Part shown: positions 11,380 to 19,964 of the stretch, one piece after another
Position numbering within the stretch: position 1 is the stretch's first letter
How the letters are laid out: each line of letters starts with the position of its first letter
Assembly: GCA_021774785.1 (NCBI GenBank)
Contig: JAJFIQ010000028.1
Coordinates: forward strand, 62,001 to 126,000
Length of the DNA stretch: 64,000 nt
Direction: 5' to 3'
From: Emcibacter sp.
GTDB lineage: Bacteria; Pseudomonadota; Alphaproteobacteria; Sphingomonadales; Emcibacteraceae
The notes under the pieces: model-generated
The model's database searches: none
What the model was told of the DNA's origin: nothing
The model's input: the letters and a program-made list of their open reading frames with translations, nothing else
Program-made: the position numbers and the translations under genes

Positions 11380-11835
11380 TTAAGTTAAACCGTTTAATTT
11401 TTCTAAAAATATTTTCGGCAATCGCATCGGTCTGTTTTTTTTATTCAAAACCGCCGCCCTTACCCGTCCTTTTGCTAAAACATCACCCGCCCTGCGAATC
11501 ACCTGTTCCATAATGACACTGGCCCCGCCAAATTTTGACAATCGTGTATGAACTGTTATTTCATCATTCAATACAGCCGACTTTAAATAATCAACTTCGG
11601 TCCTGACCATGAAGAACTTAAAGTCATCCGGTTCCTGAAATAGCAGCATTTTAACCTGATCTATGCCCACAAGTCTCAACATATCGGACCGCCCACGTTC
11701 CATAAATTTCAAATAATTAGCATGATACACAACACCGCCCGCATCCGTATCCTCGTAATATATACGCAGGGGCAGAATATGCTCCCCATCCTTGATAATA
11801 CCAGAATGTGGCAAAAATTCAGCCATTTCACTCAT
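11380..11835 (-). CDS. ybgC: Tol-Pal associated acyl-CoA thioesterase YbgC
   Basis: Cytoplasmic hot-dog-fold thioesterase genetically linked to tol-pal. The catalytic segment [20 protein letters not shown] (residues 25-44) has the aspartate and the histidine-containing helix start of the 4HBT family. Its 151 residues are normal. The start overlaps the end of ruvB by 8 bases, joining the ruv and tol operons. Confidence 0.94.
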   Translation of the reverse strand: MSEMAEFLPHSGIIKDGEHILPLRIYYEDTDAGGVVYHANYLKFMERGRSDMLRLVGIDQVKMLLFQEPDDFKFFMVRTEVDYLKSAVLNDEITVHTRLSKFGGASVIMEQVIRRAGDVLAKGRVRAAVLNKKNRPMRLPKIFLEKLNGLT

Positions 11836-12874
11836 CCAGAAGATTCATTTGCGTTTTATTCTGTTCAGAAGACATATCGACCCCGATATGATCATAACCC
11901 TGGGGCGATAACATGCGTCCACGCGGGGTTCTTTGCACCAGCCCGGTCTGCAGCAGGTAAGGTTCAATAATCTCCTCAATAGCGTCCCGTGGTTCGGATA
12001 ATGCCGCCGCCAGTGTTTCAATTCCCACCGGCCCACCGTTATAATTGACGCCAATGCATTTAAGGTATTTGTGATCCATGGCATCAAGACCGCGTGCATC
12101 CACTTCCAGCCGATTAAGGGCCAAATCCGCAACCTCCCGATTGACGCCGCCATCTGATCGCACCAGCGCGTAATCCGCAACCCGCCGCAACAGCCTCCCA
12201 GCAATGCGTGGTGTACCCCTTGCGCGCCGAGCAATCTCTCTGGCCCCGTCACTTGTCATTTCCACACCCAGCACTCGCGCCGCGCGGCGGACAATGGTTT
12301 CCAGATCATCGGCAGAATAAAATTCAAGTCGGATGGGAATACCAAAGCGATCCCTAAGCGGGGTGGTCAGCAAGCCCGACCTTGTGGTTGCTCCAATGAG
12401 CGTGAAGGGCGGCAGATCAATACGTACGGACCGCGCCGCCGGGCCTTCGCCGATGATTAGGTCCAGATGATAATCCTCCATCGCCGGATAGAGAATTTCC
12501 TCCACCGCCGGATTTAGCCTGTGGATTTCATCAATGAACAGAATATCATTTTCTTCCAGATTGGTCAGAAGTGCTGCAAGGTCACCGGCTTTGGAAATGA
12601 CCGGCCCCGCCGTTGCCCGAAAATTAACCCCAAGTTCCCGCGCCATAATCTGTGCCAATGTGGTCTTGCCCAGACCCGGCGGACCATAAAATAAGACGTG
12701 ATCCAGCGCATTATTGCGCATACGCGCGGCCTCAATGAAAATTTGCAAGTTATCGCAGATTTTTCGCTGACCGATAAAATCATCCAGCCGTGTGGGCCGG
12801 ATTGAGGTTTCCACCTCATCGCCCGTTTTTTGACCACCGCCAATCTCACGTTCGTCATTCCCGGAATCTATCAT
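11828..12874 (-). CDS. ruvB: Holliday junction branch migration ATPase RuvB
   Basis: Hexameric AAA+ motor that drives Holliday-junction branch migration with RuvA. Walker [10 protein letters not shown] is at residues 64-72, Walker B is LFIDEIHR, and the sensor region [18 protein letters not shown] is present. The C-terminal winged-helix DNA-binding domain contains RTPRGR. The 348-residue length is normal. The start overlaps the ruvA stop by 4 bases (ATGA). Confidence 0.98.
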   Translation of the reverse strand: MIDSGNDEREIGGGQKTGDEVETSIRPTRLDDFIGQRKICDNLQIFIEAARMRNNALDHVLFYGPPGLGKTTLAQIMARELGVNFRATAGPVISKAGDLAALLTNLEENDILFIDEIHRLNPAVEEILYPAMEDYHLDLIIGEGPAARSVRIDLPPFTLIGATTRSGLLTTPLRDRFGIPIRLEFYSADDLETIVRRAARVLGVEMTSDGAREIARRARGTPRIAGRLLRRVADYALVRSDGGVNREVADLALNRLEVDARGLDAMDHKYLKCIGVNYNGGPVGIETLAAALSEPRDAIEEIIEPYLLQTGLVQRTPRGRMLSPQGYDHIGVDMSSEQNKTQMNLLDE

Positions 12875-13488
12875 TGACCAAGCTCCTTGAGACCAAGGCG
12901 GATAAGATCAGACACACTGGCCTCACCATCAAAAGACCGCGCCACGCCCGCTACCGCCATATAGGCTTCTGTCTGGCGATAGCCCAGATTGACCAAGGCC
13001 GATACGGCGTCCTGTATGACTGTATTATCGGTAGCTGGTGATACGGCCCCACCCTTCGCTGTCGCCATTGACGGGGTGATGGCAAAGCCTGCTACCTTGT
13101 CTTTTAGTTCCGTAATAATACGAGTGGCCAGCTTTGGCCCAACCCCTGTGGCCCGCCCGACAACGGTTTTATCCTGTGCCGCGATGGAATTTGACAGCTC
13201 GTCCGTTCCGACAGTAGAAAGAATAGCAAGGGTCACCTTGGCGCCAACGCCCTGCACTGTCTGTAATAATGTAAACCAGCTTTTTTCCAGTTCACTGGTA
13301 AAGCCGAACAGATGGATGTGATCTTCCCGCACATGGGTTTCAATCATAAGGGTCACGGCCTCACCCACAGATGGCAAGTTACCTAAAGTACGCCCGGAAC
13401 AGAAAACCAGATAACCGACCCCATTCACATCAATCACACAACAGTCTTCACTGATACTATCCACGAGCCCCTTCAATTTTGCGATCAT
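12871..13488 (-). CDS. ruvA: Holliday junction DNA helicase subunit RuvA
   Basis: Tetrameric protein that holds the Holliday junction and recruits RuvB. The N-terminal OB fold starts [12 protein letters not shown]. Helix-hairpin-helix motifs include [14 protein letters not shown] and [21 protein letters not shown]-terminal domain III (about 158-205) ends [15 protein letters not shown]. The 205 residues are normal. The start and the ruvC stop share one base. Confidence 0.97.
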   Translation of the reverse strand: MIAKLKGLVDSISEDCCVIDVNGVGYLVFCSGRTLGNLPSVGEAVTLMIETHVREDHIHLFGFTSELEKSWFTLLQTVQGVGAKVTLAILSTVGTDELSNSIAAQDKTVVGRATGVGPKLATRIITELKDKVAGFAITPSMATAKGGAVSPATDNTVIQDAVSALVNLGYRQTEAYMAVAGVARSFDGEASVSDLIRLGLKELGQ

Positions 13489-14069
13489 CAGCGCGTTCCC
13501 CGAAATAATATCTGTGCACCACCCTTGGATGCGTTTGATCGGTCTTTCTTCACAGTTTCATACAACGTCCCGTGAACACCGTCGTTATGGGCATGACATA
13601 TGGCCACGGCCAAGGCATCTCCGGCATCTTCACCATTGATGACCGCCTGGGGCAGAAGTATTTTCAGCATGGCTGATACCTGTGTCTTACCCGCATGACC
13701 GGAACCGACAACAGTTTTTTTGATATGATTGGGGGAATATTCCGCAACGACTATCCCCGCCATGGCGGGGACCAGAAGGGCAATGCCCCTAGCCTGCCCA
13801 AGCTTCAGGGTCGAAGTGGGGTTTTTATTGACAAAAGTTTCTTCCACCGCCGCCGAATGCGGCTCCCAATCAGTTATTACCTCCTGCAAGCCGTCAAAAA
13901 GCTGGACAAGTCTTTCTGCCAGACTGGATTTATCATCAGAATGAACAACGCCATTGGCAACATGGATCAGACGGGAGCCCTCCACATCAATGATGCCCCA
14001 TCCGGTTTTCCTAAGCCCCGGGTCCAACCCAATCAATCGCTGTCGTATTTGGGGGCGTTTCACTGTCAC
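13488..14069 (-). CDS. ruvC: Holliday junction resolvase RuvC
   Basis: Endonuclease that resolves Holliday junctions. The first catalytic aspartate lies in [15 protein letters not shown] (Asp16), and the catalytic glutamate in [14 protein letters not shown]. The C-terminal acidic cluster [15 protein letters not shown] is present. The 193-residue length is slightly long but normal. The start overlaps the yebC stop by 4 bases. Confidence 0.97.
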   Translation of the reverse strand: MTVKRPQIRQRLIGLDPGLRKTGWGIIDVEGSRLIHVANGVVHSDDKSSLAERLVQLFDGLQEVITDWEPHSAAVEETFVNKNPTSTLKLGQARGIALLVPAMAGIVVAEYSPNHIKKTVVGSGHAGKTQVSAMLKILLPQAVINGEDAGDALAVAICHAHNDGVHGTLYETVKKDRSNASKGGAQILFRGTR

Positions 14070-14815
14070 TCGCTAAGCTGCTCCATAATTTCGTCAGAAA
14101 TTTCATAGTTACCGTAAATATTCTGCACATCATCAAGGTCATCCAGAACATCAATCATTTTCAGCAGCTTACGGGCGGCTTCAAGATCCACCGCAATCGT
14201 ATTTTGTGGCTTCCAGATCAGTTTGGCCGACTTTGGTTCACTGCCCACAGCCTCCGTCAGAGTGGCTGTCACATCCTGCAGGTCTTCCATCGCACAATAT
14301 ATCTCATGGGTTTCATCATCGGAAATCACATCTTCGGCACCTGCCTCCAGCGCAATTTCAAACATATCATCGGCTGATTTTGCTGCCGCCTCAAAAATAA
14401 TTTCTCCCACTTTATCAAACTGAAACGCCACACTACCGGTTTCCCCCAGATTACCACCGTTCTTGGCAAAGCCCGTGCGAATATCCGATGCCGCCCGATT
14501 GCGGTTATCTGTCAGGCTTTCAACGATAAGCGCCGTACCGCCGGGACCATATCCCTCATAGCGGATTTCATCATAATTTTCCGCATCACCGCTCTGTGAT
14601 TTGTTAATAGCACGCTGGATATTATCCTTGGGCATGGATTGTCCGCGTGCGGTTTGTACCGCCAGACGCAGACGGGGGTTGCTGTCCATGTCCGGTCCGC
14701 CCATCTTGGCGGCAACGGTAATTTCCTTGGATAATTTACTGAAAAGAGAGGATCGCTTTTTATCCTGCGCGCCCTTGCGGTACATAATATTTTTAAACTT
14801 TGAATGGCCTGCCAT
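14066..14815 (-). CDS. yebC: YebC/PmpR family protein
   Basis: Member of the YebC/TACO1 family. These were long annotated as transcription regulators and are now linked to translation of proline-rich stretches. The 249-residue protein starts [18 protein letters not shown], the invariant family N-terminus, and contains [20 protein letters not shown]. It is the first gene of the ruv-tol block, and its 5' leader contains a small hairpin (14833-14846). Confidence 0.96.
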   Translation of the reverse strand: MAGHSKFKNIMYRKGAQDKKRSSLFSKLSKEITVAAKMGGPDMDSNPRLRLAVQTARGQSMPKDNIQRAINKSQSGDAENYDEIRYEGYGPGGTALIVESLTDNRNRAASDIRTGFAKNGGNLGETGSVAFQFDKVGEIIFEAAAKSADDMFEIALEAGAEDVISDDETHEIYCAMEDLQDVTATLTEAVGSEPKSAKLIWKPQNTIAVDLEAARKLLKMIDVLDDLDDVQNIYGNYEISDEIMEQLSE

Positions 14816-14828
14816 GTATCTGTTCCTG

Positions 14829-14846
14829 AAAAGCCCGCTAACGGGC
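14829..14846 (-). terminator. Short hairpin with T-run in the yebC 5' leader
   Basis: On the minus strand GCCCG-TTAG-CGGGC is followed by TTTT, about 15 bases upstream of the yebC start. The 5-bp stem is weak. It could end readthrough transcription from upstream or act as a leader structure. No upstream minus-strand gene is close, so its role is unclear. Confidence 0.35.
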
Positions 14847-15082
14847 CTTTATACTTATATTTTAAAGGTTCCCAACTTTGATAATACACTGACCGCGTTT
14901 TGTGAACAGCGAATTGCGTTTTTTCAGAAAAAATCTGAGAATAAGATACCCGTAATGAATATATGATGATTAATAGTATATTATGACGAGGAGGCTTTCT
15001 ATTAGAAAAGTATTCTTGGAAATTTAGACTATTTTTCCAATAATGGTATACTTTCTACAAGATATAATTGAGAGAACATTCT

Positions 15083-15547
15083 ATGCAGGAAATCATAACA
15101 TATATTTTGGGGTCATTTACATTATTAGGTGCATTAGCTTGGCTTCTAAAAATTTGGGTAGCGTCTAGTATAAAGAGTATTATAAGTCATGAATTTGACA
15201 AAAGGAAAATCGACTATAAGAATCAAATTGAAATAAGAACACGGGCAAAACTTATAGCCGAGTTATTAGCAGAATGGCTTAGCAGTCCCATTGATAGCAG
15301 TCCCATGCTACCCGAGCAACGAAAAAGATTAAACCAGCTTTCTTTTGAAGCTAGCTTATGGCTACCCGAAGAAATAGCATTACAATTAAGTCTGGTTTTA
15401 CAAAAAAGTCCTAATGCTCCAAATGCATTTAATCTTCTTCTCAAAGTCAGAGAATATCTGTCCGGAAAACACAACCTAACATTGGACAACATCACCCAAT
15501 GGACTAGAGAACACGAAATTCCAAATAAAGGTCTGCCAGAAGAATAA
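15083..15547 (+). CDS. Hypothetical membrane-anchored protein
   Basis: I do not recognise this family. The 154-residue protein from the ATG at 15083 has one N-terminal hydrophobic segment (about residues 5-28, ITYILGSFTLLGALAWLLKI). A charged, mostly helical cytoplasmic part follows (KIDYKNQIEIRTRAKLIAEL). An upstream in-frame TTG at 15068 would add five residues, but GAGAG before the ATG makes 15083 the better start. It is AT-richer than the ruv genes and transcribed away from them, next to a toxin-antitoxin islet. It is probably accessory DNA of unknown role. Confidence 0.6.
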   Translation: MQEIITYILGSFTLLGALAWLLKIWVASSIKSIISHEFDKRKIDYKNQIEIRTRAKLIAELLAEWLSSPIDSSPMLPEQRKRLNQLSFEASLWLPEEIALQLSLVLQKSPNAPNAFNLLLKVREYLSGKHNLTLDNITQWTREHEIPNKGLPEE

Positions 15548-15676
15548 GTACATGGAGAAGTTTGCATAAATCAATAGATCAGAGCCACAAATTGATTTTT
15601 TAATTACAATGGCAGCCGTCAAATTAAAGGTAATTTCCCGTCGAGTTTTCTATACCAGAAAAATCCATCCCCTTAC

Positions 15677-15762
15677 AAATATTGCGAAAGTAGAAAACCC
15701 CTACACCACTGGCATAGCCCCGTGCAGTCTTGCCCCAAGACGTAAAGGCTCTATGCGTTTGG
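15677..15762 (-). repeat. Distal copy of an 86-bp direct repeat (duplicated ymdB 3' end)
   Basis: 79 of 86 bases match 16498-16583, the real 3' end of ymdB. On the minus strand it still encodes the last 19 codons in frame plus the TAG stop (ends HGAMPVV). Three of the five coding differences are synonymous third-base changes. That suggests a copy from a related functional ymdB rather than random decay. The copies bracket the ParDE genes like the ends of an integrated element. Confidence 0.9.
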
Positions 15763-15861
15763 ATTACTATGACATTGCGTAATACACCGTAATCCATCCA
15801 AGAAGTTGAAATGAATAACCGTAATCCACGGATTGGGAAAATAAATGGTAAGCCCCCTGCC
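15763..15861. other. Non-coding spacer between the repeat and parE
   Basis: The whole 15548-15861 stretch has no convincing gene. Besides the ymdB-end repeat (15677-15762) it holds two direct copies of ACCGTAATCCA (near 15787 and 15816) and a related AATCCA just before the parE stop. No terminator with a U-run is evident. Confidence 0.5.
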
Positions 15862-16164
15862 CTAATTGATGTGTTTTTTATAATCCATTGAGCTATGTAA
15901 TATCCGATAGATGGATACACCGTCTTTTGTAGGCTGATAAAAAATTACATGAGACACAACGTCCCATGCATATAAATTAGGTCTTACGTGGCTGCAGTCC
16001 CTGCCCTGCTTATAATTTTCTGCTAAATTCTGAAAGGCGGTTACTATGTCGTTGATATATTGTTCAGCACGTTTCATACCGAAATTTTCAACACTATAGA
16101 CAAAGATTTTATCTAAATCTTTGTCAGCCGTTTTACGGACATAAAATCTTTTATTGTGAGGCAT
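15862..16164 (-). CDS. ParE/RelE-superfamily toxin
   Basis: Toxin half of a type II toxin-antitoxin pair; ParE toxins act on DNA gyrase, RelE relatives on mRNA. The 100-residue protein has the fold-typical N-terminus RKTADKDLDKIFVYSVENFG and the C-terminal strands YAWDVVSHVIFYQPTKDGVSIYRIL split here as WDVVSHVIFYQ and VSIYRILH. The start overlaps the antitoxin gene by 14 bases, the normal antitoxin-first order. It sits in a small islet bounded by duplicated ymdB ends. ParE is likelier than RelE because of the partner; the target cannot be read from sequence. Confidence 0.85.
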   Translation of the reverse strand: MPHNKRFYVRKTADKDLDKIFVYSVENFGMKRAEQYINDIVTAFQNLAENYKQGRDCSHVRPNLYAWDVVSHVIFYQPTKDGVSIYRILHSSMDYKKHIN

Positions 16165-16408
16165 TCACCTTGCTTTTCATCCGCGTTAAAAATTCTTCTT
16201 TAGACCAGTTTTCCATTGTGGGGCTATTTTCTGCTTCATCTATTAAATTTCTTAGTTGTTGTAGTTTGGATTCTGCGTTCTGCTCCTGGAGCAATCGCAA
16301 CCCTGCCCTTACAACTTCACTTTGATTTTGAAAATTTCCTATTTCTACTTGCCCCTCGATGAAGATGCCAAGTTCTTCATTAGGTTGGAATGTAATTGTT
16401 CTGGACAT
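16151..16408 (-). CDS. ParD-like ribbon-helix-helix antitoxin
   Basis: Antitoxin and autorepressor of the pair. The 85-residue protein has an N-terminal ribbon-helix-helix (SRTITFQPNEELGIFIEGQV then GNFQNQSEVVRAGLRLLQEQ) typical of ParD. A charged C-terminal half probably wraps the toxin. A small protein with the SEVVRAGLRLL helix next to a ParE-like toxin makes the call firm. An AT-rich imperfect palindrome just upstream (16421-16448) is a candidate operator. Confidence 0.87.
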   Translation of the reverse strand: MSRTITFQPNEELGIFIEGQVEIGNFQNQSEVVRAGLRLLQEQNAESKLQQLRNLIDEAENSPTMENWSKEEFLTRMKSKVNASQ

Positions 16409-16420
16409 AGCTTTACCTCA

Positions 16421-16448
16421 TTATTGTAATACATATACTTACATAATA
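16421..16448 (-). promoter_or_regulatory. Candidate ParD operator upstream of parDE
   Basis: Imperfect inverted repeat TTATTGTAA-N9-TTACATAATA, 13 bases upstream of the antitoxin start. RHH antitoxins usually bind such AT-rich palindromes to autoregulate. This is pattern-based only. Confidence 0.35.
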
Positions 16449-16497
16449 GTGTTTTCCACTGGTTTTTACAAGATAAATAGATTTACTTAGGTGCGTT

Positions 16498-16583
16498 AAA
16501 TATTACGAAAGTAGAAATCCCCTACACCTCTGGCATAGCCCCGTGCAGTCTTGGCCCAAGACGCAATGGCTCGATGCGTTTGG
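16498..16583 (-). repeat. Proximal copy of the 86-bp direct repeat (ymdB 3' end)
   Basis: Partner of 15677-15762 with 79 of 86 bases identical. It covers the last 20 codons and stop of the intact ymdB gene plus about 24 bases downstream. The 735 bases between the copies hold the ParDE module. Confidence 0.9.
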
Positions 16584-17337
16584 CAAGGCCGGTTTTATCA
16601 TCTGTTTCCACATAAACTCCACACAGGGTTGCATCACCCAAAGCCGGTGTAAAGCGGCCCGAGGAAATCTTGCGGGTGAAACGTTGCAGCGGCTCCGCCT
16701 TATCCATACCGATCACACTGTTATAATCGCCGCACATGCCCGCATCAGTCTGATATGCTGTACCACCATCCAAAATCTGGGCATCGGCGGTGGGAATATG
16801 GCTGTGGGTGCCAACAACCAGTGACGCCCGACCATCACAGAAATGCCCCATGGCCATCTTTTCCGAGGTGGCTTCGCCGTGAATATCCACCAGAATAAAC
16901 TTCGCCACACTGCCGAGCGGATATTTCTTAAGCTCCGCCTCCACCGCTGCGAAGGGATCATCCAGCGCATTCATGAAAACCTGGCCCATAACATTCAGGA
17001 CCAGCATATTGCGGCCCCGTGCGTCCTGTACCATGACACTGCCCCGGCCCGGTGTGCCCGCCGGAAAGTTAATTGGTCTAATCAAACGCGGTTCACCTGC
17101 GATATGGGTTTTGGTTTCTTTCTGGTCCCAAACATGATTGCCGGTACTGATAACATCGACACCGGCCTCAAACAGTTCAGCGCATATTTTAGAGGTGATG
17201 CCAAAACCTGCTGCGGCATTCTCTCCGTTGATAACCACAAAATCCAGTTTCAGTTCTTTACGAAGTTCAGGGATTTTCTCTACAGCAAGCTTGCGTCCGG
17301 CACGCCCGACAATGTCACCAAGGTATAATAATTTCAC
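16522..17337 (-). CDS. ymdB: YmdB-family metallophosphoesterase
   Basis: Dinuclear-metal phosphodiesterase family; Bacillus YmdB hydrolyses cyclic nucleotides, and the role in alphaproteobacteria is open. Metal-site motifs are in order: LGDIVGRAGR (Asp8), NGENAAAGFG, STGNHVWDQKE, LVDIHGEATSEK, GTHSHIPTAD. The 271 residues match the family. The start overlaps fau by 4 bases, giving the 6S RNA-fau-ymdB order. Its 3' end is duplicated beyond the neighbouring toxin-antitoxin genes. Confidence 0.92.
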   Translation of the reverse strand: MKLLYLGDIVGRAGRKLAVEKIPELRKELKLDFVVINGENAAAGFGITSKICAELFEAGVDVISTGNHVWDQKETKTHIAGEPRLIRPINFPAGTPGRGSVMVQDARGRNMLVLNVMGQVFMNALDDPFAAVEAELKKYPLGSVAKFILVDIHGEATSEKMAMGHFCDGRASLVVGTHSHIPTADAQILDGGTAYQTDAGMCGDYNSVIGMDKAEPLQRFTRKISSGRFTPALGDATLCGVYVETDDKTGLAKRIEPLRLGPRLHGAMPEV

Positions 17338-17939
17338 GGCCTGTAAACTTTCTTTTCTGTGACAATAATATCAAGGGGTTGATCATATTTGGCTACGGGC
17401 ACATGTTCGCTTTTTTGTCCGTCAAAAGCAACACCGATTGCACTAAAGGAATGGCCTTTTTCACGGTAAATCTCCAGAGTGCGGTCATAATAGCCACCGC
17501 CGTACCCTAACCGATAGCCATTTTCATCAAAGGCAAGGCAAGGCACCAGAATAATATCCGGCATAACATAGATTAAATCCGAGTTTGGTTCTTTGGTGCC
17601 AAAGGTCCCGTCCTTCAGCTCCTCTACCATATCCCATTCCTTAAAGGCCAGATGCTGATCTTTATTGACAATGACCGGCAACGCGCAGCGACATTGGATG
17701 GCATTCAGGGCTTTCAGAACATAAAGACAATCAATTTCCGACTGGATCGGCATGAAGCCAGCGACAATATGCGGCTCATTGCTACTGGCCCTGATACCGC
17801 GCTGAACTTCACCGGCAATTTCTGGCAGCATTAATATCTGGGATGCAATCAGCCGGGCCGTCATGCCATCATCCTGTGCGTGAAGGTTTTTGCGGATAGC
17901 CTTCATTTCCTTTCGGAGTGCGGATTTTTTCTGTTTCAT
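17334..17939 (-). CDS. fau: 5-formyltetrahydrofolate cyclo-ligase
   Basis: Converts 5-formyl-THF to 5,10-methenyl-THF using ATP. The 201-residue protein has the N-terminal basic helix KSALRKEMKAIRKNL, the middle FMPIQSEIDC, and the signature LGYGGGYYDRTLE near the C-terminus. It lies directly downstream of the 6S RNA gene, a pairing conserved across proteobacteria, where the transcript is often shared. Confidence 0.93.
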   Translation of the reverse strand: MKQKKSALRKEMKAIRKNLHAQDDGMTARLIASQILMLPEIAGEVQRGIRASSNEPHIVAGFMPIQSEIDCLYVLKALNAIQCRCALPVIVNKDQHLAFKEWDMVEELKDGTFGTKEPNSDLIYVMPDIILVPCLAFDENGYRLGYGGGYYDRTLEIYREKGHSFSAIGVAFDGQKSEHVPVAKYDQPLDIIVTEKKVYRP

Positions 17940-17955
17940 TAAATTCCATTACTAT

Positions 17956-18128
17956 AGTCTGGTGGCGGAACCGTCTCTGCCGTACTTTATGTGTTATCCT
18001 CCGGAACCTGTTAAAACAGGTGGGCGCCATATAACCGGACCACGGCCCGGACAGGGACAGCTCCCTTCGGAAAGATTATCGCCCCGGGGAGTAAGATAAA
18101 CCACGCACAGGACAGAACCACCATCCCT
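17956..18128 (-). ncRNA. ssrS: 6S RNA (SsrS)
   Basis: About 170 bases between fau and the next gene lack any reading frame but fold like 6S RNA. The minus-strand ends TGGTGG (18118-18123) and CCACCA (17960-17965) close a terminal stem, with GTC/GAC pairing further in. The central part has paired GC-rich arms around an open region, and the 3' part reads CCCACCTGT-N4-ACAGGTTCCGGAGGA. 6S RNA mimics an open promoter and binds RNA polymerase holoenzyme. Length, structure and position directly upstream of fau all fit. The exact ends are estimates. Confidence 0.75.
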
Positions 18129-18178
18129 TATGTAGGACGACTGGCAGCTTTCAGCAATAGCAGAATTAGTTTTTCTGA

Positions 18179-18679
18179 TCAGGTTTGATGAATTTTGGTA
18201 ATATTCAGTTCATTACCTGAAGGCCTTTCGAATAGCCCTTCACAGAAATCGAACATACCCCGGTCCACATCCATGGTATAGGTATCGCCCTTATTATCGT
18301 TGCGACCCTGTACACGGCTCCAGCGCACTTCCCTGTCCGCGTCGATGAAATGCAGACATATATCAAAAGCATCTTTGTCAGCAAGACCATAGAATTTCGC
18401 CCGGTGGTCGTATTGCAACAGCCCCAAATCCAAAACCGCATCCACATCAAGCTTCATAAGCTGCCTCACATGGGACCAGATCAGGCTTTCCATACGTCCA
18501 ATCCGTTCCATGGCCCATTCATATTCAATGTCACCCTGCAAGTCCGGCGTGAAAAGGCTGGTCATCCATTCATCAATAGAAAATAAAACCGCCCCTGTCT
18601 CACGGGATAACTCAGCTGAAAAAGTGGTTTTTCCGGCCCCGACCGCCCCACAAACCAGATGTACTTTCGGCATATCCAT
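18179..18679 (-). CDS. P-loop (AAA/zeta-type) kinase-like protein
   Basis: A 166-residue P-loop NTPase with Walker A GAVGAGKTT at residues 11-19, followed by FSAELSRETGAVLFSIDEWM. That arrangement is typical of small ATP-dependent kinases related to shikimate kinase, chloramphenicol phosphotransferase and zeta toxin. The Asp in SIDEW may be catalytic. A VDAVLDLGLL strand and an HFIDADREVRWSRVQGRN lid-like stretch follow. The substrate is unknown. It stands alone between the rpmF terminator and 6S RNA. No antitoxin partner is visible, so I do not call it a toxin. Confidence 0.75.
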   Translation of the reverse strand: MDMPKVHLVCGAVGAGKTTFSAELSRETGAVLFSIDEWMTSLFTPDLQGDIEYEWAMERIGRMESLIWSHVRQLMKLDVDAVLDLGLLQYDHRAKFYGLADKDAFDICLHFIDADREVRWSRVQGRNDNKGDTYTMDVDRGMFDFCEGLFERPSGNELNITKIHQT

Positions 18680-18697
18680 CTCCGATCCTTAAACAAA

Positions 18698-18727
18698 AAA
18701 ACCGACAGGAACAATCCAGCCGGTTTT
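18698..18727 (-). terminator. Rho-independent terminator after rpmF
   Basis: On the minus strand AAAACCGGC-N12-GTCGGTTTT forms a 9-bp stem with one G-U pair and runs into a T-tract. It lies about 25 bases after the rpmF stop. Confidence 0.8.
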
Positions 18728-18751
18728 CATGTAATTTATTTTACCGAGGTA

Positions 18752-18937
18752 TTAGTAATTATCGTTTGGCTCCAGAATCTGGCGACCACGATATTTACCT
18801 GTGCTCAGGTCAATATGATGACGACGGCGCAATTCGCCACTTTCGTTATCTTCTACATATGTGTCGACGCTCAAGCTATCGTGTGAACGACGATTACCAC
18901 GACGGTGTGGTGATATTTTCCTTTTAGGAACTGCCAT
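18752..18937 (-). CDS. rpmF: 50S ribosomal protein bL32
   Basis: The 61-residue basic protein starts [20 protein letters not shown], the bL32 signature, and ends in the [17 protein letters not shown] strand region. It lacks the zinc-binding cysteines, so it is the cysteine-free form. Monocistronic here, with its own terminator. plsX, its frequent neighbour, is absent. Confidence 0.97.
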   Translation of the reverse strand: MAVPKRKISPHRRGNRRSHDSLSVDTYVEDNESGELRRRHHIDLSTGKYRGRQILEPNDNY

Positions 18938-19085
18938 ATTCTTATCCTACTATACGTTAATCTGGATGTATGCCTCTTATCCTGACATCATCTCTGCCTT
19001 GAATATATAATACCCAAAGGCCCTGAATCTCAAAAACAGTGTCTTATCGTTAAATGAAGGGTCATTGTCAAGCATTTCTTGACTC

Positions 19086-19376
19086 TTAATAATCCACTTC
19101 ACTATGGCGCGCTAGAAAGATAAAAAATACGCCCGTCAGAACCACTACAGAAAGCAGAGGCATGTTAATCAGCACCGAGATCACCTCGCCCAGAAAGCCT
19201 GAAAAATGGCTTTCACCGGCTGATCCATCCAAATTACCTGCATGCCTACGGTTCCATGCCTGCTTTACCGTAACAAGGCTGAAAATATGAGTTTCGACAT
19301 ATCTTAAAATCTCATAGATCAATATCAATATGGAAAAACAACATAATCCATAGCCAATATATCTAAAAATAATCAT
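19086..19376 (-). CDS. Hypothetical small membrane protein
   Basis: A 96-residue protein with two predicted membrane segments (about residues 2-22 and 66-89). They are separated by a soluble loop with KQAWNRRHAGNLDGSAGESH. No family recognised. It lies between rpmF and tRNA-Ser on the minus strand. The hydrophobic pattern supports a real gene, but there is no functional clue. Confidence 0.55.
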   Translation of the reverse strand: MIIFRYIGYGLCCFSILILIYEILRYVETHIFSLVTVKQAWNRRHAGNLDGSAGESHFSGFLGEVISVLINMPLLSVVVLTGVFFIFLARHSEVDY

Positions 19377-19478
19377 GATTCACCTGTATGTTTGGCCAGT
19401 AAATAATAGCGCAACCGGCAATTTTTGGCAAATCCGGCAAAAAATGCAGAATTTTAAGGCATTAAAATGGATGATGGC

Positions 19479-19506
19479 TTGCATCCTCTTTCAGGATAGT
19501 TATATT
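19479..19506 (+). promoter_or_regulatory. Promoter of tRNA-Ser
   Basis: TTGCAT (19479-19484) and TATATT (19501-19506) with a 16-base spacer sit 23 bases upstream of the tRNA. This fits a sigma-70 type promoter. Confidence 0.5.
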
Positions 19507-19528
19507 GCGCCATCAATTCTATGAATAT

Positions 19529-19618
19529 GGAGAGGTGGCCGAGTGGTTTAAGGCGCACGCTTGGAAAGCGTGTATACTAGCAATAGTATCGAGGGTTCGA
19601 ATCCCTTCCTCTCCTCCA
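19529..19618 (+). tRNA. tRNA-Ser (anticodon GGA)
   Basis: A 90-base class II tRNA with a 7-bp acceptor stem GGAGAGG/CCTCTCC. The anticodon arm has loop CTTGGAAAG, a long variable arm TATACTAGCAATAGTATC is present, and the T loop is TTCGAAT. The CCA end is encoded. The base before CCA is T, while serine tRNAs usually have G at position 73. A decayed copy of the last 28 bases lies at 31528-31555. Confidence 0.95.
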
Positions 19619-19964
19619 TTCTCATATCTAATCCATTATCACATAACGTTTTACCTTCTTATGGGATAGTGCATGTGTTAGTTGACACACTGGGACCTCT
19701 TTCGTGAAGGGTAATTTTACCACACGAGCACCCCAATCTGTATTCTAAAAGGGAATATACTTATACAGAACGCAGGTGAAATACTGTGAGGGTCTATATC
19801 TTTAACTCTACAATTACGGGTAATGGCGATAAAAAAGTCTATATTGGCCTCTTTTACCCATTTACCCAAAATAATAAAATTTTATCAACTATAAAAAAAC
19901 AGGGATACTACAAACTATCGTAGCCTACAGCATCCCCGAAGTTGGACTAAAATTTAATCTGCCG
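19619..19964. other. Non-coding stretch after tRNA-Ser
   Basis: No supported gene. It contains the terminator of the symporter gene (19893-19936) and otherwise unremarkable AT-rich sequence. No integrase remnant could be recognised. Confidence 0.5.
19893..19936 (-). terminator. Terminator of the sodium:solute symporter gene
   Basis: On the minus strand GGGATGCTGTA pairs with TGTAGTATCCC (11 bp with two G-U pairs; arms 19926-19936 and 19902-19912). A run of seven T follows at 19899-19893. It starts about 30 bases after the symporter stop. Confidence 0.8.

Noticed and set aside
15624-15920. 98-codon minus-strand frame over the repeat region
   Set aside because: It overlaps the parE 3' end and reads the duplicated ymdB tail in the wrong frame.
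18179-18679. Calling the P-loop protein a zeta toxin
   Set aside because: No epsilon-like antitoxin gene is adjacent and the P-loop kinase fold is shared by many harmless kinases.
19786-19923. Small GTG-started open frame of 45 codons with an AGGTGAA-like ribosome site
   Set aside because: It runs through the stem of the symporter terminator and its product has no recognisable feature.
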